NCBI GenBank assembly: GCA_964413535.1
Contig: CAYPTB010000055.1
Span: 124,001-188,000 of the forward strand
DNA from: CAYPTB01 sp964413535
Lineage (GTDB): Bacteria; Planctomycetota; UBA1135; GCA-002686595
Length of the DNA: 64,000 bases
Reading direction: 5' to 3'
Below, piece by piece: positions 31,309 to 39,523 of the stretch. The position numbers were made by a program, and so were the translations under genes. Under the pieces are notes generated by a model. It worked only from the letters and a program-made list of their open reading frames with translations. It was not told the origin of the DNA and made no database searches. Every line of letters starts with the position of its first letter. Positions within the stretch are counted from its first letter, which is position 1.

Positions 31309-33666
31309 TCACTTCTCCGATGCGAACCGCTGCGTGCGTTGGCGCAGGACGCTCTGCCGGTTCAGGATGTCGCGCGACAGGGTGAGGACCGATTGGAAGC
31401 TGTCCCACTCGGCGAGACGCTCGAGCAGGTCCTCGATTCGAGCGAGGGCGAGCTTCTGCTCGCGCGCGCACTCCTCGAGGGCAGTGCGGATGCTCTTGAA
31501 GTCGACCGAGTTCTGAGCCCGCTCGAGCGCCGCCGCGGCCAGCCGCGCGTGCGTATCGCCGATCTGGAGCGCAACTCCGAGGATCTCGATCAAGTTGCCC
31601 GCGAGTCCGGCGGAGCCCAGGCTCCCGCTCGCGTACTCCGCGTGGAGCTCGGTCCACACGTCCGGACGGAAGCTCTTGTCGAAGACGTTCGACATGCGCG
31701 CATCGAGTCGCTCCAGGAGCGCTCCTGCCTTGTCGTCCAAGCGCGCGTAGAGCACGGTGTCGGCGATGGCCGCGAGCTCGCGGGCGACCGATTCGGCATC
31801 GCCTTGGACGCGGCGTTGACCGGTCAGGAGCGAGGAGAGAGCGCGCGAGTCGCCGGCCTCGACGAGGGCGTCCGATCCCAGAGCCTCGATCAGCTCGTCG
31901 ACGCGATGGCGCTTCTCGGTCTGCAGGTCCGCGAGCTCCGAGGCTTCGATGCGCAGACGCGCGAGCCGGTCCTGGATGCGGCGCAGCAGTTCGTCGGCCG
32001 AGACGATGCGGATGCGGATCTCGCTCGAGCGTCCCTCCGACGGAGTGGGTTCGCGGTTGTCGGTCGCGACCACCTCGACCGTGTACTGGGAGCCCTCGGC
32101 GACGTCACCGAACATCTGGGCGATCGAGAGGCGTCCGCCGGCGACGACCACGCGGTCCGCCCGTCGCTCGGGGAAGGGATCTTCGGTCGCGGTGCGCCAT
32201 TCGAGTGCGCCCCCGGCGCGCTCCTCGGGGACGGATGTCGCGCTCGTCGCGGGCGTTTCGCCGCCCGTCCCGCGCGTGTCGATCGTGCGCCAGGCGATGC
32301 CCGTGATCCCGAAGTCGTCCTTCACGCGCGCGCGCAGGGAGATCGCTCCGCCCGCCACGGTCTCGACGTCCGCGCGGCCGGGGGAGAGCACCTGCACTTC
32401 CGGTGCGCGGTCGGGGATCACCTGGACGGCGAACAGGCCAGGGTCGGGGTTGGTGAGCCCGGAAGCGTCGCGCAGCTCGAACCGGTAGCGGATGCTGCGC
32501 TCCGCCGTGAGGTGGAAGGCGAGACCGTCTCGCTGGAGGGGAGCACCCGGGCTCTCCGGATCGAGAGCCTCCGGTTCCGCCGGGAACGGAGCCGGGACGA
32601 GCGCGAGCACGCGATCGTCCGGCAGCACGCGCGCCGAGCCGCGTGCATCGGGAGGATCCACGCGAACGTGGATCGAGAGCTCCGAGCCCGCGAGCACGTC
32701 CACGTCGCGGTTGAACACGAGCTCCTCGGGAATCCCGGTGTAGGGCGGCGGACGGACCAGCACGGCGATGCCCGAAACGTCGGGGGGCTGGAGTACGACG
32801 AGGCGCATGAGCGGATCGCGATCGTCGTCGTCCCCGCCCGTGACGTAGAGCTCCAGATCGTCACGCACGGCGCGCAGGACGCAGCGATAGGTGCCCCCGC
32901 TGCCGCGCGCGAGGAACTCCTTCGTTCCGTCGGAGAAGTTCAGCGTGACCTCTTCCGGGGCGACACCGCGGGCCCGCACCAGGACGAGCACGTCGCTGCC
33001 GCGGGACACCCGCGCGACGATCTCGCCGGGGTCGACGTCGACGTCGCCGAGGTTGGGCAGCTCGAGCTCGAGGTTGGTGCGCCGCGGCCAGGGTATCTCG
33101 CTCCCGAGCATGCGCTGGAAGAAGATGCGCGCGTGAGCCGTGCTGACAGCGAGCAGTACGGCCGTCACGCCGACGCAGGAAAGGCCCGCCAAGAGCCGCG
33201 TCATGGGACCGCGCCGATCGAGCACGGGCGCGAGCTCGAGTCCTGCGGCGCGAGCGTCCGCGTCGCGGCACACGGCTTCGACGTGCCCGCTCGACTCCGA
33301 CGCGGCCATACCCGGCGCCTGTAGCTGGACCGCGCTCACGAGCAGCTCGCGGAGCGTGGGGACTCCGCGCTCGAGGAGCACGGCCAGTCCCGCGCGATCG
33401 GGGATGCGAGCGAGCGGACGGACGAGCTCGCGCCAGGCGAAGAAGAGCGACAGGGCGACGAACACGCTCGCGTGGAGCAGGCGCACGGGGCGCGGGACGT
33501 GCAGTCCCCAGTCGGCGAGGAAGGCGAACACGAGCCACGCCGCCCCCACGGCGAGCACGGTGCCGATGCCGTGCAGGAGGACCAGGATCACCAGGGACGA
33601 GCGCAGGCGTCGGAGCTGACGCTCCAGCACCGGGGTCTCTGTCAGCGGGTGCTCGTCGCGGCGCAT
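31309..33666 (-). CDS. DUF4175-family membrane protein
   Basis: 785 aa. Two N-terminal transmembrane helices (LVILVLLHGIGTVLAVGAAWLVF and the next at about 62-80) and a third at about 160-180 (LLAGLSCVGVTAVLLAVS) anchor a large periplasmic part. That part begins with Ig-like strands (PNLGDVDVDPGEIVARVSRG, VLVRPPPYTGIPEE) and ends in helices. The order matches DUF4175 proteins found with MoxR/BatA operons in Planctomycetota and Alphaproteobacteria. Function unknown. The coiled-coil gene begins immediately after its stop, so they are likely partners. Confidence 0.8.
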   Translation of the reverse strand: MRRDEHPLTETPVLERQLRRLRSSLVILVLLHGIGTVLAVGAAWLVFAFLADWGLHVPRPVRLLHASVFVALSLFFAWRELVRPLARIPDRAGLAVLLERGVPTLRELLVSAVQLQAPGMAASESSGHVEAVCRDADARAAGLELAPVLDRRGPMTRLLAGLSCVGVTAVLLAVSTAHARIFFQRMLGSEIPWPRRTNLELELPNLGDVDVDPGEIVARVSRGSDVLVLVRARGVAPEEVTLNFSDGTKEFLARGSGGTYRCVLRAVRDDLELYVTGGDDDDRDPLMRLVVLQPPDVSGIAVLVRPPPYTGIPEELVFNRDVDVLAGSELSIHVRVDPPDARGSARVLPDDRVLALVPAPFPAEPEALDPESPGAPLQRDGLAFHLTAERSIRYRFELRDASGLTNPDPGLFAVQVIPDRAPEVQVLSPGRADVETVAGGAISLRARVKDDFGITGIAWRTIDTRGTGGETPATSATSVPEERAGGALEWRTATEDPFPERRADRVVVAGGRLSIAQMFGDVAEGSQYTVEVVATDNREPTPSEGRSSEIRIRIVSADELLRRIQDRLARLRIEASELADLQTEKRHRVDELIEALGSDALVEAGDSRALSSLLTGQRRVQGDAESVARELAAIADTVLYARLDDKAGALLERLDARMSNVFDKSFRPDVWTELHAEYASGSLGSAGLAGNLIEILGVALQIGDTHARLAAAALERAQNSVDFKSIRTALEECAREQKLALARIEDLLERLAEWDSFQSVLTLSRDILNRQSVLRQRTQRFASEK

Positions 33667-33727
33667 CGGGTTCTCGTAGGAGCTTGGGTCCGTGGCTCTT
33701 CTCGACTGGCGCGGTCGCTTCGGTCGG

Positions 33728-34867
33728 TCAACGTTGGAATATCGGAAGGAAACGATAGGGGATCTCGAGGATCAGGACCGCCATGGCGGTCCCGAAGGCG
33801 TCGCCGGGGCCCGTACGGTTGGGGAACGAGCCGGAGGGCTCCTGCATCGAGAGCAGCGTCTCGCGCACTTTGTCGAAGTACGTCTGCCACTGCGAGCTTC
33901 CGGCGGTGTACATGGCCTGGACTCCGTAGTAGTGGCCGTACCAGAAGAAGTAGTGGCCGTTCTCGCGGATGCCGTAGAGCTCGTTGAACGGATCCAGGTT
34001 GCGCATCAGGTAACGCAGGCCGTCCTGGATCGCCTCGTCGGAGTAGATGCCGACCCCGTGCAGCGCGGTCACGCCGGCGGCCGTCAGCGGGAAGGAGGAA
34101 CGCGAGCTCGAGCCCTTCTGGTAGTGGAATGCCCCGACCTCGTCGGGGAACATCTGGCGCCGGAAGCGGCTCGAGACTTCCTCGCGTGTGATGGCCGAGT
34201 CCACCACGTATTGAGCCGCCCGATCGACGGTCGACTTGGGCACGCGGATGCCGATGTTGCGCGCCGCGCGCAGCGCCAGGACCTGGCAGACGACGATCGA
34301 CATGTCCGATTCGGGAGTGAACGGCTCGTAGCGCCAGCCGCCCTCGTCGTTCTGACAGCGGACGATGATGTCCACCGCTTTTTGCAGCTTGTGCCGAACG
34401 TCCTCGCGATGCGTCATCCCGTAGATCTCCGCGAGGAAGAGCGTCGCGAAGGCGTGGCTGTACATGCGCGTGCCGGATTGCGTGACGTAGCCGTCCTCCT
34501 TCGCCGACGCGAGGACGAAGTCGAGTCCGCGCTCCACGACGTCGCCGTAGTGTCCGCGTCCCGGCAGATAGCCGCCCGCGAGGAACGCCATGCAGGCGAG
34601 CGAGGTCACGCCCACGTGTCCGGAGACCTTGATGTACTCGTAGTCGTTGTTGAGCTTGTAGCCGATCTTCCCCGTCCAGCTCCCGTCCCCGTTCTGGTTC
34701 TCTGCGAGCCAGGCGAGTCCGTGCTCGACCGCGTCGTTCTGTGCGGGCGTGACCTCCACGGCGAGGGTGGAATCGGCGTCGATCTGCGCCCACGCCGGCT
34801 CGAACGCGAGCACGAGGAGCGCGAGCAATGCGCGCGTGCGGCCGTGTTTCGATCCATGGCTCGTCAT
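33728..34867 (-). CDS. Squalene-cyclase-like alpha/alpha-barrel protein, paralogue B
   Basis: 379 aa; signal peptide MTSHGSKHGRTRALLALLVLAFEPAWAQ. The barrel repeats include HGLAWLAENQNGDGSWTGKIG, CQNDEGGWRYEPF and QEPSGSFPN, QW-like repeats of the cyclase fold without catalytic Asp clusters. It shares with paralogue A the overall length, VCQVLALRAARN / VCLVQALRAARN, the GVT/STLYxLG-type segment and the end LPIFQR. Its start overlaps the PQQ gene stop (ATGA). The two flank the DUF4175 module, one on each side. Confidence 0.8.
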   Translation of the reverse strand: MTSHGSKHGRTRALLALLVLAFEPAWAQIDADSTLAVEVTPAQNDAVEHGLAWLAENQNGDGSWTGKIGYKLNNDYEYIKVSGHVGVTSLACMAFLAGGYLPGRGHYGDVVERGLDFVLASAKEDGYVTQSGTRMYSHAFATLFLAEIYGMTHREDVRHKLQKAVDIIVRCQNDEGGWRYEPFTPESDMSIVVCQVLALRAARNIGIRVPKSTVDRAAQYVVDSAITREEVSSRFRRQMFPDEVGAFHYQKGSSSRSSFPLTAAGVTALHGVGIYSDEAIQDGLRYLMRNLDPFNELYGIRENGHYFFWYGHYYGVQAMYTAGSSQWQTYFDKVRETLLSMQEPSGSFPNRTGPGDAFGTAMAVLILEIPYRFLPIFQR

Positions 34868-37800
34868 CGGTTCTCCCAGATCTCCAAGGGCGCTCCGTTC
34901 GCTCCGTCACGGCTGAGGAGGAAGAGCGCGTTCCCCAGCCCGAGCAGACGGAGATCGGCGGCGCGCCCCAGGCCGGTCGGAAGGACGGCGTCCAGCCGCT
35001 TCATGCCGCTCTCCTTGTCGATCAGCGTCAAGTAGGTCTCGCCCGGCAGGCGGCTTTGGTTCTTCTTCGTGTACACCACCGCCACGGTCGTCGTGGAAAC
35101 GGCGGGGAGCGCCGTGAGACCCACGTCGAACAGGTCGTCGCTCGGCACGCGCAAGAGGCAGGACCAGCGCTTGCCGTAGGGCAAGTGGACCGCGGTGATA
35201 CGCGTCGTCTGGAGCCCGGGCGTGGACGAGTAGAAGAAGAGGAACGGCGCATCGAGCTTCACGGGACCGGGGGGCATGCTGCGCGGCCGAATCGCCCCGA
35301 GCACGCGGTCGGAGGCGGAGAGCTCCATCACCGATCGCGTCGCGCCGAGCCGCGGCTCCAACCCGAGGATCGCTCCACCGCGGCCGTCTTCGCCGGGAGT
35401 CACGACGAGGTAAGTCTCGTCGTCGACTTGGAAGAGCGCCTCGAGCTCGCGCCCGCCGCGCAAGTCGTACGTCCACGACTGGGCCAGCGCATCGAGGTCG
35501 AAGCCCCGGATCCGGTTGCGATCCGGCGTGGTCCCCATTTGGAACGCCGGGAGGACGAGCATGCCGCCGGAGACGAAAGCCGACTCGTATTCGTTCGTGA
35601 GCGGTCCGCCGAGGTCGATCTCTCCCAAGCTCGCGCCGCGGTGCAGGTCGACGACGAGCGCGCGCGCCGGGAGCTCCCAGCTCTGCGTCTGGGTCAGGAA
35701 GACCGCGCGACTCCCGTCGAACAGCGGGGCTCGCCAGTGGGGACCGCGCGGCAGGAAGGCGTTCCACAGCTCGCGCCCGCGATGGACGTCGAAGGCCGTC
35801 GCCTGGAAGTGCTCTGCGGAGCGCTGCAGCACCACCAGGACGCCCTCGTGCACGCGGATCTCCGCGATCTCGAAGCCCCGCGGAGCGCGCCAGGTCGGCC
35901 AGGCCTCCTCGCCCGTGGCGGCGTCGACCGCGACCAGGCTCTCGCCGTTGGCGATCACGACGCGCCCGAACGACAGGGCCGTCTGGAGGTTTCGTCCGTC
36001 GTCGCGCAAGCGCGCGCGCACGTCGGGCCGGACGGGATCGTTCCCACCGTGGATCTGGAGCAGGAGCCCGCCCTCGCTCCTGCACAGGAGAGCGAGGCGC
36101 GCCGTCGGCGGCGATTCCTGCTGAGCGGGACCGGGGGGGACGTAGCCCACTTCGACGAAGCTCCCCGACGGTGCTTCCGCGGCGGCGAGCCGGCCATCGA
36201 AGAAGGCGCTCTCGGAGCGCAGGCTTCGCCCGGGACGCGGAGGGAGCCGCGCCAGACGCTCGGCCGCCGCCCAACGTCGGCCGCCCGCCTCGACGACGAG
36301 ATCGGGGTAGGACGAGAGCACCGACTCGAGGATGCCGCGCTGCGCCTCGACGTTGCCCTCGCCGCCCAGGATCTCTCCCAGGAGGACCAGGCGCCGCGCG
36401 TCCTCGGCCGAGAGCTCCGGCGTCCGAGCGAGGGATGCGTTCACGAGCCGGCAGACGCGCGCGGCGTCTCCCGCGGCGAACGCGCGATCGAGCAGGTGGT
36501 CGCCGGCCTCGCGCGCGGCTTCGGAATGCGGATAGAGCGACCGAACGGCTTCGAGCTCGCGGTCGGAGCCCGACTCGAGGCCCGACTCGAGGAGTGCGAG
36601 GTCCATCATCTCGCGTGCGCGTCTCTCGAAGGGCTCGTAGGCCTGCGTGCCGCCGCGCGCGAGCGCGTCCTCGATACGCGCGGAGACGAGCTCGGCCACG
36701 TTGCGTCCGGGCGCCAGCCGCCGCGAACCGTGGCGCGCGAGACAGGCGTGGAGGTCTTCGAGCTCCCGGCCGACTTCGCCCCAGCGGCCCAGGGCGTTCG
36801 CGCGCACGAGCAGGACCCACAGGTCGATCGGGAGCATGTCGTCCAGGAGCTCCGGATCGATCGACGCGAGGGGCGAAGGGCTCGCGGACTCGACCGCCAG
36901 GGCCCACGCTTCGCGCGGCATGGGCTTGTCACCCAAGCGACGACCGAGGACCTCCAGCGTCTCGAGCCAGGCCGCGCGGTCGCGATCGCGAACGATCGCC
37001 TCGCGTTCGAGCAGGGTGTCGCGCACGTCGTTGGAATCGTGAGCGAGCGGCAGGGCCAGCTCGAGGAGCTCCAGCGCACCCGCGACGTCCGCCAGTCCTT
37101 CGCGAGCGCGCGCAGAGATGCGCAGCACGCGGTGCAGGCGTCCCGCGACTTCGTCGCGGTAGGTGGGGTCTCCCAAGCGCGGCTCGAGCAAACGCCTGGC
37201 TTCGCGGAGGCGGTCGAGCGCACCGCGCACGTCGCCGGACTCGTACAGGAGCACGCCGTGCTGCTCGCGCACCTGCGCCAGGGTCAGCATCGCGGAGACG
37301 TCCTCGGGATCTGCGGCGATGCGGTCGAGCGCGCGCGATTCGAGCACGCTCCAATCGAACAGACCGGAGATCTCGGCCGCGTTGGCGGTGAACAGCATGC
37401 CGCTGCCGACGACCATGTTGCCGACCGTCGAGCGCTCCGCGCCGGCGCGGATCCACGGCAAGGATTGCTTGCGGCGCTCGAGCCCCGTGCGCTTGTCGAG
37501 GACGAGCCTTCCTTCGTGCGTGGCGAGCACGATCTCGTCGCGCGTGAGGACCGCGCGCGGCGAGCGCAGCGGCTCGTAGCCCTCCACCGGCACGTTCCAG
37601 GTGCGGGCGAAGCGAGTGCCGGTCGTCGCCCCCGCTAGTCCCCCAGGTGCGTGGAAGACGGCGATCTCGGCGCCGCCGAAGTAGAGCGCGTCGTCGTCCG
37701 CGCCGAGCAGCGTGTCGAGACCGGGTCCGTTCTCGACGAGGCGCGTGTGCGGGTACTGCCAGACCGCCGTCCCCTCCGCCAGGTCGAAGGCGACGAGGTA

Positions 37801-39444
37801 GTGGGAGTCCGCCGGCGTCGCGACGACGAGCCCGTCGGCGACGACCGGCGGAGCGTTGCGCCAGGTCTCGTCGCGGTCCTGCGGTTTCCATCCGCGCGTG
37901 GCCGGCAGGGGCTCCTGCTCGTACAGGGACTGCCACAGGATCTCGCCCGTGTAGAGGTCGAGCGCGGCGACCGTGCCGAGCTGCGTCAGGACGATGGCGC
38001 GATCGCCCTCGAGGCGCAGCGGAGGCGCGCAGAATTCCTTCTCGGGGCGGCCGAACATGTTGAGCTCGCGCTGCCCGCTGACGAGCTGCGTCGACCACAG
38101 TCGGTCGCCGCTGGCGAGGTCGTAGCAGGCGACGTGGAAGTCGACGCGCCCCTGCATCAGGTAGCAGGGCACCAGCACGCGCGAGCCGCCGACCACCGGC
38201 GGTCCGGCGACGATCATCTGCTCGGAGAAGGTGCCCGATTCGCCGTCCCACAGGGGCGGCGGAGCGTGGTCCCACAGGAGCTCGCCCGTCGCGCGGTCGA
38301 AGGCGAACAGCCTGCGCTCGGGGATCGGAACCGTGATGCGGATGCCCTGGAAGTCCGTGAACTGCAGGCGCGAGTGTGCGACCTGGAGCGGAGCGACGAC
38401 CACGGAGCCCGACACGGAGGGTGCGACCAGGACGGACTCGACGTCGATTCCGTGCACGAGGTCCGTGCGCTTCCCGCCGACCCAGCCCGGTAGTTCCGCG
38501 CTCTCCCACAGGGGTCGGCCGGTGTAGGCGTCGAACGCGAAGACTTGCCAGCCGTTCGAGACGAACACCTGGTCGCCGGAGAGGACGGGGAAGAGGTTGT
38601 GCTCGGAGTGGTGGTCGCGGTAGGGGCTGCGCGGGAGGATCTGGGTCCAAGCGTCCGCGAAATCCTCGGGCACGGGCCCGCCGCCTTCGTCCGGCCCCAC
38701 GGCGCGCAGCTCGGCGCCGAACTCGCGCTCGAGACCGAGCCGGCGACCGTCGCGTGCGGCGAAGTCCTCGACCAGCGCCAGGCGGCGATCGTAGCCCGCG
38801 GAGGGATCTCGACCGGCGAGAGTGCCGATCTCGCTCGCGCGCAGCCAAGCGCGCCGGGCGTCCGCGACGTTGCCGAGCTCGATCTCGATGTCGCCGAGGG
38901 TCCACCACGCGCGCTCGGCGGCATCGGTCAACGGCCAGCGCACGGCGACTTCGACGAGCGCGCGCCGTTCCCCGCTCGCCCGCGCGGAGGCGAACAGGCT
39001 CTGGGCGGACTTCTCGTAGCGCTCTCGGTAGCGCGCGCGCGCAGCGGGGGGCAAGGCGCAGAGCTCCTTCGCCGCCCAGGCTGCTGCCCCGCTGTGGAAG
39101 GGCTGGATCGAGAGCCGTCCGGCGGAGTCGACCGAACGCGCCGGGAGGACGTCGCCGCGATGCACGTCGGTCAGGCGCTGGAGGCTCGCGATCGCCTCGT
39201 CGTAGCGGCGCGCGCGGATGTGGTCCCCGGCGGTCCGCATCAGGGCGCGCGCATCGCGCGTCTCGGGGATCGAGTAGAGCCGCACCCGCCCGCCGGCTTC
39301 CCCTTCCCCGGTCTCCGGCTCCTGCGCCGGCGCGAACCCGGCCGAGAGCGCCAGGAAGAGCGCGATGGCCAGGCCGCGCTGGGCTCTCGAACGCGCTCGG
39401 GAGCCGTTCGAGGTCGAGCTCGGGTCGGGGGTCTTGTCTCTCAT
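34864..39444 (-). CDS. 1526-aa exported PQQ-propeller/TPR protein
   Basis: After a signal peptide (about residues 20-41, ...LALSAGFAPAQ) come TPR-like helices (ARRYDEAIASLQRLTDVHRGD), then an eight-bladed PQQ-type propeller. The propeller's repeats include VFAFDAYTGRPLWESAEL, LFAFDRATGELLWDHAP, VAALDLYTGEILWQSLYEQ and YDLASGDRLWSTQL. A central helical region follows, and a second propeller covers the last ~450 residues (VAVDAATGEEAWPTWR, DVHRGRELWNAFL). No heme or catalytic motif is seen, so it is probably a BamB-like interaction protein. It is the longest gene of the cluster; its TAGGAT box lies 30 bp upstream. Confidence 0.8.
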   Translation of the reverse strand: MRDKTPDPSSTSNGSRARSRAQRGLAIALFLALSAGFAPAQEPETGEGEAGGRVRLYSIPETRDARALMRTAGDHIRARRYDEAIASLQRLTDVHRGDVLPARSVDSAGRLSIQPFHSGAAAWAAKELCALPPAARARYRERYEKSAQSLFASARASGERRALVEVAVRWPLTDAAERAWWTLGDIEIELGNVADARRAWLRASEIGTLAGRDPSAGYDRRLALVEDFAARDGRRLGLEREFGAELRAVGPDEGGGPVPEDFADAWTQILPRSPYRDHHSEHNLFPVLSGDQVFVSNGWQVFAFDAYTGRPLWESAELPGWVGGKRTDLVHGIDVESVLVAPSVSGSVVVAPLQVAHSRLQFTDFQGIRITVPIPERRLFAFDRATGELLWDHAPPPLWDGESGTFSEQMIVAGPPVVGGSRVLVPCYLMQGRVDFHVACYDLASGDRLWSTQLVSGQRELNMFGRPEKEFCAPPLRLEGDRAIVLTQLGTVAALDLYTGEILWQSLYEQEPLPATRGWKPQDRDETWRNAPPVVADGLVVATPADSHYLVAFDLAEGTAVWQYPHTRLVENGPGLDTLLGADDDALYFGGAEIAVFHAPGGLAGATTGTRFARTWNVPVEGYEPLRSPRAVLTRDEIVLATHEGRLVLDKRTGLERRKQSLPWIRAGAERSTVGNMVVGSGMLFTANAAEISGLFDWSVLESRALDRIAADPEDVSAMLTLAQVREQHGVLLYESGDVRGALDRLREARRLLEPRLGDPTYRDEVAGRLHRVLRISARAREGLADVAGALELLELALPLAHDSNDVRDTLLEREAIVRDRDRAAWLETLEVLGRRLGDKPMPREAWALAVESASPSPLASIDPELLDDMLPIDLWVLLVRANALGRWGEVGRELEDLHACLARHGSRRLAPGRNVAELVSARIEDALARGGTQAYEPFERRAREMMDLALLESGLESGSDRELEAVRSLYPHSEAAREAGDHLLDRAFAAGDAARVCRLVNASLARTPELSAEDARRLVLLGEILGGEGNVEAQRGILESVLSSYPDLVVEAGGRRWAAAERLARLPPRPGRSLRSESAFFDGRLAAAEAPSGSFVEVGYVPPGPAQQESPPTARLALLCRSEGGLLLQIHGGNDPVRPDVRARLRDDGRNLQTALSFGRVVIANGESLVAVDAATGEEAWPTWRAPRGFEIAEIRVHEGVLVVLQRSAEHFQATAFDVHRGRELWNAFLPRGPHWRAPLFDGSRAVFLTQTQSWELPARALVVDLHRGASLGEIDLGGPLTNEYESAFVSGGMLVLPAFQMGTTPDRNRIRGFDLDALAQSWTYDLRGGRELEALFQVDDETYLVVTPGEDGRGGAILGLEPRLGATRSVMELSASDRVLGAIRPRSMPPGPVKLDAPFLFFYSSTPGLQTTRITAVHLPYGKRWSCLLRVPSDDLFDVGLTALPAVSTTTVAVVYTKKNQSRLPGETYLTLIDKESGMKRLDAVLPTGLGRAADLRLLGLGNALFLLSRDGANGAPLEIWENR

Positions 39445-39474
39445 GAGTGCGGTTTCGAGCGTCCCCCCAGGTGC

Positions 39475-39480
39475 ATCCTA
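39475..39480 (-). promoter_or_regulatory. TAGGAT box upstream of the 1526-aa gene
   Basis: TAGGAT on the minus strand ends 30 bases before the ATG at 39444, inside the 79-bp gap after the vWA gene. It could be an internal promoter of the cluster. No -35. Confidence 0.3.
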
Positions 39481-39523
39481 TCCCGCGTGGAAGCGGGGCC
39501 CGGAGCTCGGTTGGTCTTCCTGT

